NCBI GenBank assembly: GCA_946557785.1
Contig: CAMNTH010000003.1
Span: forward strand, 1-64,000
Length of the DNA: 64,000 nucleotides
Reading direction: 5' to 3'
DNA from: an uncultured Blautia sp.
Lineage (GTDB): Bacteria > Bacillota > Clostridia > Lachnospirales > Lachnospiraceae
A program made the position numbers and the translations under genes. Every line of letters starts with the position of its first letter. The first letter of the stretch is position 1. Positions 8,836 to 17,564 of the stretch are shown in pieces. Below the pieces are notes generated by a model, which saw only the letters and a program-made list of their open reading frames with translations, searched no databases and was not told the DNA's origin.

Positions 8836-9432
8836 TCAGATTCCTTTATAATCTCTGGCAAGGCTTTTTAGATATTCCCTATACGCCTGGGCGGTTTTCT
8901 TAGGCTTTACGATATGTACCTCTTTTCCCATGGCTGTCAGCCATCCAAAAAACTGCGCATTCCCAGACTGAGAAACTGTCACAGAAAAATATCCCTGCCC
9001 TTTTTCTTTATATTCCCCTTTTCCTCCAAAATATTCCTGTACCTTTTCTTTTACGCTGCTGCTGCAAAGAAGACGCAGGGGCTTCTCCCCTGCCCCCCCA
9101 TCTTCCCTGGCAAATCTCCATTTTTCCTGGCCATCTTCCTGCGAATCCCTGGAAGGCTTATCTGCAGCCTCTGCCTCAGCATTCCCAGGATTCTCAGCCT
9201 GCTGTCCGGACAAATAGTATCCTCCTGCCCTTCCTCTTTTAAATTTCACATCCATACCGAAATTGCGAAGCGTCTCAATATCATCATAAATACTCTTACG
9301 CTCTGCTTTAATTCCATATTCCATAAGCTGGAACAAAATGTCCTGCATGGAAAGTACGCGGTTCTCCCCAGATTCGCGCAGCATCTTCGCCAAATATAAA
9401 ATCTTAGCTTTCTGATTATACGATTTTGCCAT
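8836..9432 (-). CDS. Short HTH regulator with WYL-family C-terminal (WCX-like) domain
   Basis: The N-terminal helix-turn-helix (residues 1-60, with ERKSIYDDIETLRNFGMDV) is typical of WYL/YafY regulators. A variable Ala/Glu-rich linker (about 75-110) leads to a C-terminal segment like the WCX extension (YFSVTVSQSGNAQFFGWL). At 198 residues it is about 100 short of usual WYL proteins and appears to lack the central WYL ligand domain. I chose ATG 9432 (weak AGGGG site); the upstream extension overlaps the rubredoxin terminator. It is probably co-transcribed with the lipoprotein gene. Confidence 0.72.
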   Translation of the reverse strand: MAKSYNQKAKILYLAKMLRESGENRVLSMQDILFQLMEYGIKAERKSIYDDIETLRNFGMDVKFKRGRAGGYYLSGQQAENPGNAEAEAADKPSRDSQEDGQEKWRFAREDGGAGEKPLRLLCSSSVKEKVQEYFGGKGEYKEKGQGYFSVTVSQSGNAQFFGWLTAMGKEVHIVKPKKTAQAYREYLKSLARDYKGI

Positions 9433-9472
9433 TATTCTACCCCTATTATTCCTATTCCCTCGAAATGTGAAA

Positions 9473-9512
9473 AAGAAAGGTGTCAAAAGCTGATCTGCTT
9501 TCGGCACCTTTT
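9473..9512 (-). terminator. Terminator of the rubredoxin gene
   Basis: On the minus strand AAAAGGTGCCGAAAGC and GCTTTTGACACCTTT form a stem around AGATCA, followed by CTTTTT. Confidence 0.8.
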
Positions 9513-9521
9513 AAACCAGCT

Positions 9522-9683
9522 TTATTCTGCCGGTACGAATTCATCCTTGCCCACACCGCAGATAGGGCAGACCCAATCCTCCGGAAGGTCTTCAAATGCT
9601 GTTCCCGGCTCAATGCCATTATCCGGATCGCCAACCTCCGGGTCATATTCATAGCCGCAAGGCTCACATACATATTTCTGCAT
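9522..9683 (-). CDS. Rubredoxin
   Basis: A one-electron carrier of 53 residues with a single iron held by four cysteines: C6-x2-C9 and C39-x2-C42 (VCEPC, VCPICG). The [14 protein letters not shown] and DLPEDWVCP segments are standard rubredoxin. The start at 9683 is set by AAAGGAG; the longer reading adds 19 unrelated residues. Monocistronic. Rubredoxins commonly serve oxidative-stress reductases in anaerobes; the partner is not in view. Confidence 0.96.
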   Translation of the reverse strand: MQKYVCEPCGYEYDPEVGDPDNGIEPGTAFEDLPEDWVCPICGVGKDEFVPAE

Positions 9684-9763
9684 AATAATAACTCCTTTCA
9701 AAAAGAATTTTAACTTTGAATTTCTACCGTCATTATACAATCACGTATTACTGAATGCAAGTG

Positions 9764-10483
9764 TTATTTCAGGAATCGCCGGCAGATATAAGAATTGGCT
9801 TCCTTCTCCTGGCTGTCATCCAAAGGTGATAGCTCCACCTGGGATCCATATTTTTTCTGAAGAGCACGCAGGATCAGCCAGTCCGCAATATGAGGATTCT
9901 TCGGAAGAAGAGGGCCATGAAGATATGTGCCGATGAGGTTTTTGTAAACAACACCTTCATAACCAGTTTGTCCATCATTTCCTGACCCATACAAAACCTT
10001 TCCCAAAGGTTTACATTGGTTAATGCAGGTTCGTCCTCCATGATTTTCAAATCCCACGATCGGCATGTCAAAAAGGTCGCTTTCCAGAATGATATTACTA
10101 ATCAGCCGTCCTTCTCCCTGCTCTGTATAAAGATCCACCAGATCTAATCCCGTGATCATTCCCTGCTCTGTTTTATAATACTTTCCAATGAGCTGGAAAC
10201 CACCGCAAATTGCAATGACCACGCCACCATCCTCTACATAGGCTTCAAAATCAGCTCTGATCTCTTTTAGTTTTTCGCACACCAGCATCTGCTCCCTGTC
10301 GGAGCCGCCTCCAAGAAGCACAATATCCAGCTTAGAAAAATCAATAGGATCATTCAATTCAAATGCAATCGTCTCTGCATCGATCCCTCTCCACTGACAT
10401 CTTCTCATCAGGCACTGGATATTCCCTCTGTCCCCATACAGATTCAGAAGGTCCGGGTATAAATGCCCTATGGTAATTTTCAT
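9764..10483 (-). CDS. gatD: Lipid II isoglutaminyl synthase, glutaminase subunit GatD
   Basis: Supplies ammonia from glutamine to MurT for amidating the D-Glu residue of lipid II at the inner membrane face. The 239-residue class I amidotransferase-like protein has its catalytic Cys in VIAICGGFQLIG (near residue 94) and catalytic His in GTYLHGPLLPKN. It overlaps murT by 4 bp (ATGA), so the two subunits are translationally coupled. Confidence 0.95.
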   Translation of the reverse strand: MKITIGHLYPDLLNLYGDRGNIQCLMRRCQWRGIDAETIAFELNDPIDFSKLDIVLLGGGSDREQMLVCEKLKEIRADFEAYVEDGGVVIAICGGFQLIGKYYKTEQGMITGLDLVDLYTEQGEGRLISNIILESDLFDMPIVGFENHGGRTCINQCKPLGKVLYGSGNDGQTGYEGVVYKNLIGTYLHGPLLPKNPHIADWLILRALQKKYGSQVELSPLDDSQEKEANSYICRRFLK

Positions 10484-11817
10484 TTCAGTTCCCCCTCCAG
10501 CTTCTTCAGAATATTCCTGGTGCTAAAAAGCGCCGTGTAGTTCACCAGTACATATAGATTTCCCACACCATCACTGATACGGCTGCGTATAGCCCTCTCA
10601 ATATCCTCATCCAGAATACATGGAATATCCACATATTTCATACGAAGTCTCATATCCTGGCAGCGGATGCCGCTAACAGTGATCGAATGAATACTTTCCT
10701 CCCGGAATCTGTCAAAATCCACATCCCAAAGCCAGGAAATATCAATTCCGTCCTGAGCATTGTCATTAATGGCAATAATGATATCTTTTTGAGTCTGGTC
10801 CTGCATAACTGCCGTAATATTCTGGTTAAATCCAGCGGGATTTTTGGCCAGATTCAGCACGATCCCTGTTCCCCGGATACGGAACTGTTCCATCCTTCCG
10901 TTTTCAGGATTGAATTTCTTCAGCATTTCATTAAAATGCTCTCCGTTAAAGCCTGCAGTTCTAACTCCTGCATAGGCCGCAAGAATATTGTAAACATTAT
11001 AAAAGCCCTTATAATTGGCAGCGATCAGCCGGTCTTCCACCCGAAAAGAAAGCCGATCTCCCACCTTCACATCCCAGGCATCGAAATCAAGTGCAGGGCG
11101 TTTAAATCCGCACCTCCCGCACTCATAATCCCCAAGCTGGCTGTAATGGTAAAAACGATAAGAAAGCCTCGCACCGCATTTCTTGCAGAATCGCCCTTCC
11201 CGAATCTCATTTGTTTCATTCTCCATAACAGGACTGCTGATTCCATAAGCAATATAGGGATTACCGCTGTCCATGGCAAGATAAGCAGACAGAGCATCAT
11301 CTCCGTTGACGATCACCTGCATTCCCGGTATCTTTCGGATCATTTCTTCTAAAATGTTCATTGTAATGTCAATCTCCCCGTACCGGTCAAGCTGGTCACG
11401 GAAAAGATTTGTCAAAACCATATAATCCGGCATAATAGCAGGAAAAATATACCGTGTGGATGCTTCATCTGCCTCAATGCAGGCATAGTCTGCGTCAACA
11501 TGACCATTCAGCCCGGCAGCCAGCACATAGGCAGCCACAACTCCATTGATCATATTGGAACCTGTATGATTGCAGATTACCTTTTTGCCCTCTGCCTCCA
11601 GGGCGGCGCAGAGCATATTATTTGTTGTGGTTTTTCCATTGGTTCCGCAGACAACAAAGGTTTTTTCACGAACCTCCCCTGCCAGTTCTGAAAGAATGGG
11701 CGGGTATACCTTCATCGCAATCTTGCCGGCCCAGGTGACTCCCTGGCGCCCCATCTTTTTGCAGGCAAAGCCCGCCGTCTTGGCAGCCCATATGGCTATC
11801 AGTCTTCTTATCTTCAT
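10480..11817 (-). CDS. murT: Lipid II isoglutaminyl synthase, ligase subunit MurT
   Basis: A Mur-ligase-like enzyme of 445 residues that activates the D-Glu carboxyl of lipid II with ATP and joins GatD-derived ammonia. The P-loop CGTNGKTTTNNM lies near residue 58. A four-cysteine zinc ribbon in the middle domain (CKKCG ... CGRCG) is the MurT hallmark. The ATG at 11817 is preceded by GGGACTGG, whereas the upstream start at 11853 has no ribosome binding site. It forms a two-gene operon with gatD. Confidence 0.95.
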   Translation of the reverse strand: MKIRRLIAIWAAKTAGFACKKMGRQGVTWAGKIAMKVYPPILSELAGEVREKTFVVCGTNGKTTTNNMLCAALEAEGKKVICNHTGSNMINGVVAAYVLAAGLNGHVDADYACIEADEASTRYIFPAIMPDYMVLTNLFRDQLDRYGEIDITMNILEEMIRKIPGMQVIVNGDDALSAYLAMDSGNPYIAYGISSPVMENETNEIREGRFCKKCGARLSYRFYHYSQLGDYECGRCGFKRPALDFDAWDVKVGDRLSFRVEDRLIAANYKGFYNVYNILAAYAGVRTAGFNGEHFNEMLKKFNPENGRMEQFRIRGTGIVLNLAKNPAGFNQNITAVMQDQTQKDIIIAINDNAQDGIDISWLWDVDFDRFREESIHSITVSGIRCQDMRLRMKYVDIPCILDEDIERAIRSRISDGVGNLYVLVNYTALFSTRNILKKLEGELK

Positions 11818-11897
11818 GTTTTCCAGTCCCTTTTCTTTATCCCTTTTGGGCATGCTTTATAGTATCACAAATTTTATCCCATTGTACAGGGGTATTC

Positions 11898-12809
11898 TTA
11901 TTTCTTCTTTTTCACTAACTGCTCCGGCAGAATCTGGTCTGTAACCACGCCTGCTGCGCCTGCCTTTAAATATCTCTCAGCTGACTTTGGCTTATTCACA
12001 GTATAAACATACACATTGATTCCCTGCTCATCAAACATCTCCTGAATCTCTTTTGTCCAATGTTTATAATTAATGCTAACTGCAAAAATCCCCGTTTCCT
12101 TACAGTATGCTGCAGCCTTCTTAAGCTGCTTCATAGGAAATTCCTGCCATAAAGAATATAAATATGTGGGGAAATGGTGCACTTTTTCCATGGCCTTATA
12201 CATCTTTTGATTATAGACCTGGGGAATCAGCTGATCAAGCACTGCCTCAGCCCCAGCCGTCCTTGCAACTTTTGCATAAGCCTTATAATCAGCCAGGGTA
12301 TTTTCGTAATTTCTATTAGCATAGTCCTTACAGTCAATCATTACATAAGCATCCGGGTATTTCTTTAAAAGTACAAACAGGTCTTCAAGAGTCAAAGGGG
12401 TGTATTGTCCATAAATAGGAGTATTGGAAAACGCATCAGCCATCAGGATCTTCTTATCCTCTCCTTCCCACTGTCCCATTGCTTTTTTCCAATCATGCCT
12501 GCAGACCCATACGCCATCTGCTGTTTTCAAAACATCCACTTCAAAAAGACGCACGCCTTTTTCATAGTAATACTCAAATCCCTCTTTGCAGTTCAGGTAT
12601 CTCTGTCCGTCCAGGCCTCCCAATGCATGGGCAACCGTCTGGTAATTGTCCCAGGAAAAAGAGGCAACGGATTGTTTCTTCTGATCCTGCTTGTAAAAAT
12701 ACTTTACTGCCACAACCAATAGTACCAGCACAATTAGTTCCAGCAAGACCAGGCTCCATTTTAACCATGTCTTTCTATTATGTTTCTTTTTTTGTTCTTT
12801 TGTGCTCAT
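11898..12809 (-). CDS. Membrane-anchored glycerophosphodiester phosphodiesterase-like protein
   Basis: The protein has 303 residues: a Lys-rich N terminus, one transmembrane anchor (about residues 20-40), then an extracytoplasmic TIM-barrel of the GDPD/PLC type. Visible catalytic-like elements are VAHALGG (His of the usual HRG motif, here HAL), FEVDV and CRHDW. The late TVNKPKSAERYLKAGAAGVVTD strand-helix is typical of the family's C-terminal end. The altered HRG motif leaves substrate uncertain. The start at 12809 has GGAG eight bases upstream. Confidence 0.8.
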   Translation of the reverse strand: MSTKEQKKKHNRKTWLKWSLVLLELIVLVLLVVAVKYFYKQDQKKQSVASFSWDNYQTVAHALGGLDGQRYLNCKEGFEYYYEKGVRLFEVDVLKTADGVWVCRHDWKKAMGQWEGEDKKILMADAFSNTPIYGQYTPLTLEDLFVLLKKYPDAYVMIDCKDYANRNYENTLADYKAYAKVARTAGAEAVLDQLIPQVYNQKMYKAMEKVHHFPTYLYSLWQEFPMKQLKKAAAYCKETGIFAVSINYKHWTKEIQEMFDEQGINVYVYTVNKPKSAERYLKAGAAGVVTDQILPEQLVKKKK

Positions 12810-12912
12810 TTTACTTCTCCGCTCTTCCATACTTTTTTAGCAAACATATAATAGATTCTACGCCAAATCCCCCTAATAATCAACCTTAAGAATAGAAAGA
12901 AATAAAAGAAAT

Positions 12913-12945
12913 AAAAACCGCAGTTCTGCAGCTGCGGTTTTTTAT
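12913..12945 (-). terminator. Terminator of the LytTR regulator gene
   Basis: AAAAACCGCAG and CTGCGGTTTTTT form a 10-bp GC-containing stem with flanking A- and T-runs, directly after the stop of the response regulator gene. Confidence 0.85.
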
Positions 12946-12962
12946 TTCTTTCTGTCTTCTGT

Positions 12963-13679
12963 TTAAATTTTATTATTGCAAAGAAATGCTGTATAACGCT
13001 CCTGTACCTCTTTTAAAAAAGATCTGGATATGGGTATCAGCGTATCCCCCAGCAAAAAACCATGGGGTTTCATTCCTGTAACAGCATCCATATTCACAAA
13101 AAAGCTCTGATGGCAGCGGACAAAGGAACTTCCTTCCAGCTGCTCTGTAAAATCGTTCAGCTTACCTCTGCATTGAACCGTTCTTCCATCTGTTAAGTGG
13201 AACAACACGATATGCAGACTGCTGGATATAAAGCTAACCTGGCTATGAAGCAGGGTATAGGTCTGGGAACGATAACGGAAATGCAAAACAGGCTCTTCAA
13301 CCTTACAGCAATAACGCTTTAAAAGGTTCAAAATTTCGCTTAGATGACCTTTATCAACAGGCTTAATTAAATACTGGTAAACATACACCTCAAAAGCGTC
13401 TTTGTAATAACGGTCACTGTTGCTGACAATTACAATGGGAACTGCCTTATCCCATGTTCTGATGTCCCTGGCGGTTTCTATCCCATTCCTTCCGGGCATA
13501 TGGATATCCAGAAAAATCATTCGAAAAGGATTACCTTTTGATTCCATCACTTTTAAAAGAGTCTCTCCTGAAGTAAAAATACGGACATCTGCCTCCGGAA
13601 GCACTTCATATATCATTTTTTCCAATGTTACTGCATCCGCCAGCACGTCATCACAAACTGCAATCAAAATTTTTTTCAT
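12963..13679 (-). CDS. LytTR-family response regulator (orphan)
   Basis: The protein has 238 residues. The receiver domain (1-120) has the acidic pair D10-D11, phospho-acceptor D58 (FLDIHMPG) and switch Lys in YLIKPV. It is followed by a LytTR DNA-binding domain (about 140-235) with SFVRCHQSFFVNMD. Such proteins control cell-surface, bacteriocin or quorum functions. No histidine kinase gene adjoins it, so the partner is encoded elsewhere. The start at 13679 is the conserved beginning of the receiver domain; the 39-residue upstream extension has no support. Confidence 0.9.
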   Translation of the reverse strand: MKKILIAVCDDVLADAVTLEKMIYEVLPEADVRIFTSGETLLKVMESKGNPFRMIFLDIHMPGRNGIETARDIRTWDKAVPIVIVSNSDRYYKDAFEVYVYQYLIKPVDKGHLSEILNLLKRYCCKVEEPVLHFRYRSQTYTLLHSQVSFISSSLHIVLFHLTDGRTVQCRGKLNDFTEQLEGSSFVRCHQSFFVNMDAVTGMKPHGFLLGDTLIPISRSFLKEVQERYTAFLCNNKI

Positions 13680-13803
13680 TTCCTTTTTATCCCCTCCCCT
13701 AAAAATCAGCACATTTATTGGCATACTGTTTGATTTTATCCATTTTCTTCCAGCAGGGCAAGATGTGGCGTCATTTGTGGGCAGCTTTTTCGACAAATAC
13801 AGA

Positions 13804-13845
13804 CAAAAAAAGAGACATTCACATTTCTGTGAATATCCCTTTTTC
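13804..13845 (-). terminator. Terminator of the alpha operon after rplQ
   Basis: On the minus strand ATTCACA-GAAA-TGTGAAT forms the core stem with GGGAT/GTCTC below it, followed by TTTTTTTG. Confidence 0.82.
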
Positions 13846-13853
13846 TTTATGGA

Positions 13854-14390
13854 TTATACTAACTCGATTAATACTTCCATAGCAGCATCGCCCTTACGCG
13901 GTCCAATCTTTACGATTCTGGTGTAACCACCATTGCGGTTAGCGTATTTTGGAGCAACTTCTTCAAACATTTTCTTAACCATATCAACGTCTTTGGTGTT
14001 TTTCTTTCTGCCGGCACCCTTAGCAGGTACTTCTTTTACAGGATAGAAAACTTTTAACATCTGACGGCGTGCATGAAGCCTGGACGGAGCATCTTTTGTG
14101 ATTTCCTTCTGAACTTCATCGTATACGGTTTTCTTCTTACCATCAACTACTTCTTTTACTCTCTTGCCATCAGCATCTTTACGAGCAACTTTAGCAGTTA
14201 CAGTAACTGTTTCAAAATTATCTTTTTCGCGAACTGCCATAGCAATGATGCCTTCAGCAATTTTACGAACTTCTTTTGCTTTCTGCTCAGTTGTAACAAT
14301 TTTTCCATGATACAGAAGGTTTGTTACCTGGTTTCTTAATAACGCTTTTCTCTGATCAGATGTTCTGCTTAATTTTCTATATTTTGCCAT
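13854..14390 (-). CDS. rplQ: 50S ribosomal protein L17
   Basis: A large-subunit protein near the peptide exit tunnel. It has 178 residues, longer than the ~120 of E. coli or B. subtilis because of a charged insertion around residues 70-110 (KDADGKRVKEVVDGKKK), a feature I associate with Clostridia. The N terminus MAKYRKLSRTSDQRKALLRN is diagnostic. Start set by GGAGG before ATG 14390. Last gene of the alpha operon. Confidence 0.96.
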   Translation of the reverse strand: MAKYRKLSRTSDQRKALLRNQVTNLLYHGKIVTTEQKAKEVRKIAEGIIAMAVREKDNFETVTVTAKVARKDADGKRVKEVVDGKKKTVYDEVQKEITKDAPSRLHARRQMLKVFYPVKEVPAKGAGRKKNTKDVDMVKKMFEEVAPKYANRNGGYTRIVKIGPRKGDAAMEVLIELV

Positions 14391-14520
14391 TTGATTTTCC
14401 TCCATCTGTGGACAACAGGTCATGCTTGTTCGGTCTTACTGACCCGCTGCTTAGGCATTCCACTTATAATCTGTAATTCTCCGCACTCCTTTTAAGAGAC
14501 GGACTTTCTTTTGCAGAAGA

Positions 14521-15480
14521 TTACTCTTCTGTAGGCTGCAGCTGCAGTCCCAGTTCCTTCAGCTTTGCAAGGACTTCTTCCAAAGACTTACGGCCAAGAT
14601 TACGAACCTTCATCATATCGTCAGAAGTCTTATTGCACAATTCTTCAACGGTGTTAATGCCGGCTCTCTTCAGGCAATTGTAGGATCGAACAGACAGCTC
14701 AAGCTCATCAATGCTCATTTCAAGAACTTTTTCCTTCTCATTGTCTTCCTTCTCGATCATGACTTCTGCAGTTTTAGCATTCTCTGAAAGATCAATGAAC
14801 AGGCTTAAATGCTCACTTAATACCTTTGCTGCAAGGCTTACTGCTTCATCCGGATCCAGTGTACCATTGGTATAAACATCCAGAGTCAGCTTATCAAAAT
14901 CTGTAACCTGGCCAACACGTGTATTTTCAACGATCATGTTAACCCTGTCTACCGGAGTATAGATTGCATCAACTGCAATTACGCCGATAGGCATATCTTC
15001 AGATTTACCTTTATCCGCACTCACGTATCCGCGTCCCTTAGTGATGGTCAGTTCCATTGCCAGTCTGCAATCTTTGCCGCCATTGAGGGTAGCGATTACC
15101 TGATCCGGATTCATGATCTCAATATCCTGATCAGCCTGAATATCTGCTGCGGTAACAACCCCTTTGCCTTCGCACTCAATATATGCTGTCTTCGGTTCGT
15201 TGTCGCTGCTGGTATTTTTAATGGCAAGACTCTTCAGATTCATAATAATCTCGGTAACATCTTCCTTCACGCCCGGAATAGGGCTGAATTCATGAAGCAC
15301 ACCGTCAATCTTCACCTGGCTTACAGCAGCCCCCGGCAGGGAGGACAGCATGATTCTCCTTAGAGAATTGCCAAGGGTAGTTCCGTAGCCTCTTTCCAGA
15401 GGTTCTACAACGAATCTGCCGAACTTTTTATCTTCGGATATCTCGGTAATTTCGATTTTTGGTTTATTAAAATCAAACAC
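14521..15480 (-). CDS. rpoA: DNA-directed RNA polymerase alpha subunit
   Basis: The 319-residue scaffold subunit of RNA polymerase: N-terminal dimerisation domain ([22 protein letters not shown]) and C-terminal DNA/activator-binding domain ([23 protein letters not shown]). The start is a GTG at 15480 preceded by AAGGAGGG, giving the usual FDFNKPKIE beginning. An earlier GTG at 15510 would extend it by 10 residues across the ribosome binding site and is rejected. Confidence 0.96.
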   Translation of the reverse strand: MFDFNKPKIEITEISEDKKFGRFVVEPLERGYGTTLGNSLRRIMLSSLPGAAVSQVKIDGVLHEFSPIPGVKEDVTEIIMNLKSLAIKNTSSDNEPKTAYIECEGKGVVTAADIQADQDIEIMNPDQVIATLNGGKDCRLAMELTITKGRGYVSADKGKSEDMPIGVIAVDAIYTPVDRVNMIVENTRVGQVTDFDKLTLDVYTNGTLDPDEAVSLAAKVLSEHLSLFIDLSENAKTAEVMIEKEDNEKEKVLEMSIDELELSVRSYNCLKRAGINTVEELCNKTSDDMMKVRNLGRKSLEEVLAKLKELGLQLQPTEE

Positions 15481-15544
15481 TATAAAGTTCCCTCCTTCTG
15501 GGATTGTCACGTTTGAGGGTTTTAATGCTTCCTTTAATCAAGGA

Positions 15545-16138
15545 TTATTTGGAGTACAACTCGACGATCAACATCTCGTTTACAGGTACATCGATTGCTT
15601 CTCTGCGAGGAAGTTCCTTTACAGTTCCGCTTAATGCTTCCTGATTTACATCCAGCCATTCCGGAACCAGTCTGCCTGCTGTAACTTCCAGAATTCCTTT
15701 ATATCTTTCAGAACCTTTGCATTTTTCTTTAATCTCAACAGTGTCACCGGCTTTTACAAGGTAGGACGGAATGTTTACACATTTGCCGTTTACCAGTACA
15801 TGCTTGTGGTCAACGATCTGACGAGCTTCTTTTCTTGTTCTTGCTAATCCCATACGGAAAACTACGTTGTCAAGCCTTGTTTCCAGCATAATCATCAGGT
15901 TTTCACCTGTCTGGCCAGCCATTCTGTCGGCCTTCTTGTAGTAGTTACGGAAAGGTTTTTCCAGTACTCCGTAAATAAATTTTGCTTTCTGTTTTTCCCT
16001 TAACTGTAAACCGTACTCAGATACTTTTCTATTTGCACGTTTTAACTGTCTTGTGGACTTTTTATCAATTCCCAAATAAATCGGATCCATACCAAGGGAT
16101 CTGCATCTTTTCAGGACCGGGGTTCTATCTACTGCCAT
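15545..16138 (-). CDS. rpsD: 30S ribosomal protein S4
   Basis: A primary 16S rRNA binder (5' domain) of 197 residues, with an S4 RNA-binding domain near residues 88-150 ([22 protein letters not shown]). The N terminus lacks a four-cysteine zinc cluster. In many bacteria S4 is the translational repressor of its own operon, which matters for the structured spacer before rpsM in this window. Confidence 0.96.
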   Translation of the reverse strand: MAVDRTPVLKRCRSLGMDPIYLGIDKKSTRQLKRANRKVSEYGLQLREKQKAKFIYGVLEKPFRNYYKKADRMAGQTGENLMIMLETRLDNVVFRMGLARTRKEARQIVDHKHVLVNGKCVNIPSYLVKAGDTVEIKEKCKGSERYKGILEVTAGRLVPEWLDVNQEALSGTVKELPRREAIDVPVNEMLIVELYSK

Positions 16139-16156
16139 CTTGCGCTACCTCCTAAA

Positions 16157-16552
16157 TCAGACTCTTCTACGTTTTGGTGGACGACAACCATTATGGGGTA
16201 CCGGTGTTACGTCACGGATGCTTGTTACTTCAAGGCCGCATGCCTGAAGGGCACGGATTGCAGCTTCACGTCCGGAACCTGGCCCCTTTACCATAACGTC
16301 AACAGTTTTTAATCCATGAATCAAAGCAGCCTTTGTTGCAGTTTCTGCTGCCATCTGTGCTGCATAAGGAGTAGATTTCCTTGAACCTCTAAATCCCAGA
16401 CCGCCGGCACTTGCCCAAGAAAGAGCATTTCCTTCGTTGTCAGTCAATGTAACAATTGTATTGTTAAAAGAAGACTGGATATGTGCCTGTCCGTGTTCAA
16501 CGTTTTTCTTGACACGACGTTTTGTCGTCACTTTTTTGGTTGCTTTTGCCAT
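16157..16552 (-). CDS. rpsK: 30S ribosomal protein S11
   Basis: A 131-residue platform protein of the small subunit. [15 protein letters not shown] and the C-terminal [12 protein letters not shown] are diagnostic. It lies between rpsM and rpsD with short spacers, in the standard alpha-operon order. Confidence 0.97.
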   Translation of the reverse strand: MAKATKKVTTKRRVKKNVEHGQAHIQSSFNNTIVTLTDNEGNALSWASAGGLGFRGSRKSTPYAAQMAAETATKAALIHGLKTVDVMVKGPGSGREAAIRALQACGLEVTSIRDVTPVPHNGCRPPKRRRV

Positions 16553-16600
16553 TTTAAAACTAACCTACGCTTTCCTTGTTTATCTAAATTAATCAGCTAC

Positions 16601-16969
16601 TTATTTCTTTTTATTAGCTACAGTTCTCTTCGGACCCTTGCGAGTTCTTGCATTTGTCTTGGTCTTCTGTCCACGAACCGGAAGTCCTTTACGATGACGG
16701 ATTCCTCTGTAGCATCCAATTTCCTGCAGTCTCTTGATATTCATTGCGATTTCACGGCGAAGGTCACCTTCTACCATCATTGTCTCATCAATGACAGCAC
16801 TGATTCTCTTCACTTCATCGTCTGTCAGGTCTCTGACACGTGTGTCAGGATTTACTTCTGCCTGCGCAAGGATTTTACTTGCACTTGGTCTTCCGATTCC
16901 ATAGATATAGGTAAGACCGATTTCGATACGTTTTTCTCTCGGTAAGTCGATACCAGCTATACGAGCCAT
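16601..16969 (-). CDS. rpsM: 30S ribosomal protein S13
   Basis: A 122-residue protein of the small-subunit head that contacts P-site tRNA and the large subunit. It begins [14 protein letters not shown] and ends in a Lys/Arg-rich tail ([14 protein letters not shown]). ATG 16969 has GGAGG upstream. The frame stays open upstream to 17155, but that stretch belongs to the non-coding spacer and shows no start signal. Confidence 0.97.
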   Translation of the reverse strand: MARIAGIDLPREKRIEIGLTYIYGIGRPSASKILAQAEVNPDTRVRDLTDDEVKRISAVIDETMMVEGDLRREIAMNIKRLQEIGCYRGIRHRKGLPVRGQKTKTNARTRKGPKRTVANKKK

Positions 16970-17309
16970 GTACTGATTCCTCCATTTTCTTTCCTGAAAG
17001 TCCCTGCAAACCATACACCACTTGCACATATGTACAAGGTGAAATGGGGTGTCTGCGCCTGCCGCTTTCTTTTTTTTAGTTCCTAATTGGGGTGCCTCGG
17101 TAAAACACCCAGCCGCTTTTGGCGATAGGCGGCCTTTCCGAATGTTTGCGGTCATTCTGACCAGCGTTGCCTCTCGGTATTAGGCAATACATGCTTTAAT
17201 TTTTTTGCAAAAATTATAAAAAACAGTTAGGACAACCCATCCGGGTGTCTCTTACTGCAGCCGCACGTTTCACAAACAAGCCAAGTCAAATATACTGAAT
17301 TTTAAATAA
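16970..17309 (-). other. Structured 340-bp spacer between rpmJ and rpsM
   Basis: No gene is supported here, although rpmJ and rpsM are usually nearly adjacent. On the minus strand, after a terminator (separate entry), a series of stems is visible: TTGCCT/AGGCAA, GGTCA-GAA-TGACC, GCCGC/GCGGC, GGGTG/CACCC, and just before rpsM a hairpin CACC-TTGTAC-ATAT-GTGCAA(GT)GGTG at about 17019-17043. The region could be an autoregulatory ribosomal-protein leader (S4 is encoded downstream) or a dispersed intergenic repeat. I recognise no named RNA family. Confidence 0.6.
17218..17257 (-). terminator. Intrinsic terminator or attenuator between rpmJ and rpsM
   Basis: On the minus strand CAGT-AG-GACA-CCC pairs with GGG-TGTC-CT-ACTG across a GGAT loop (13 bp with small A-A mismatches), followed at once by TTTTTT. 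It lies about 50 bp after the rpmJ stop and could uncouple rpmJ from the downstream alpha operon. Confidence 0.75.
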
Positions 17310-17423
17310 TCAACCCTGACGCTGTTTGTGCTTTGGATTTTCACAGATTACTCTGATAGATCCTTTTCTTTTAATGATCTTGCACTTTTCGCAGATCGGC
17401 TTTACAGATGATCTTACTTTCAC
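17310..17423 (-). CDS. rpmJ: 50S ribosomal protein L36
   Basis: A 37-residue zinc protein of the large subunit, too short for most ORF callers. It begins [11 protein letters not shown] (GTG start) and has the C-x2-C...C...H zinc site (C11, C14, C27, H32: [14 protein letters not shown]). GGAGG lies seven bases upstream of GTG. It is normally preceded directly by infA; here infA is 8.5 kb away and rpmJ has its own promoter. Confidence 0.95.
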   Translation of the reverse strand: MKVRSSVKPICEKCKIIKRKGSIRVICENPKHKQRQG

Positions 17424-17467
17424 TGGAAATCCTCCTTCCGTAGTATAGCATTGAATCTGCAGTTATA

Positions 17468-17496
17468 GACGCACTTATAGTAGGTATAAGCGCGTC
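17468..17496 (-). promoter_or_regulatory. Hairpin in the rpmJ 5' leader
   Basis: GACGC-G-CTTATA pairs with TATAAG-T-GCGTC over 12 bp around a CCTAC loop. It starts about 10 nt after the predicted -10 box and lies 45 nt before the rpmJ start. It could stabilise the transcript or bind a regulator; it has no U-run, so it is not a terminator. Confidence 0.6.
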
Positions 17497-17504
17497 CGCA
17501 TTTT

Positions 17505-17533
17505 AGTTTAGCATCAGTTCCTCTAAAAAGCAA
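17505..17533 (-). promoter_or_regulatory. Promoter of rpmJ
   Basis: On the minus strand TTGCTT (17533-17528), a 17-bp spacer and TAAACT (17510-17505). It provides transcription of the detached alpha operon. Confidence 0.7.
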
Positions 17534-17564
17534 GCATTTTTTTCACTTTTTTGTAATTTTTTCT

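Noticed and set aside
16970-17155. 62-residue N-terminal extension of S13, open in frame upstream of its ATG
   Set aside because: S13 begins at MARIAGID with a GGAGG site at 16969; the extension runs through stem-loops of the non-coding spacer and has no start signal.
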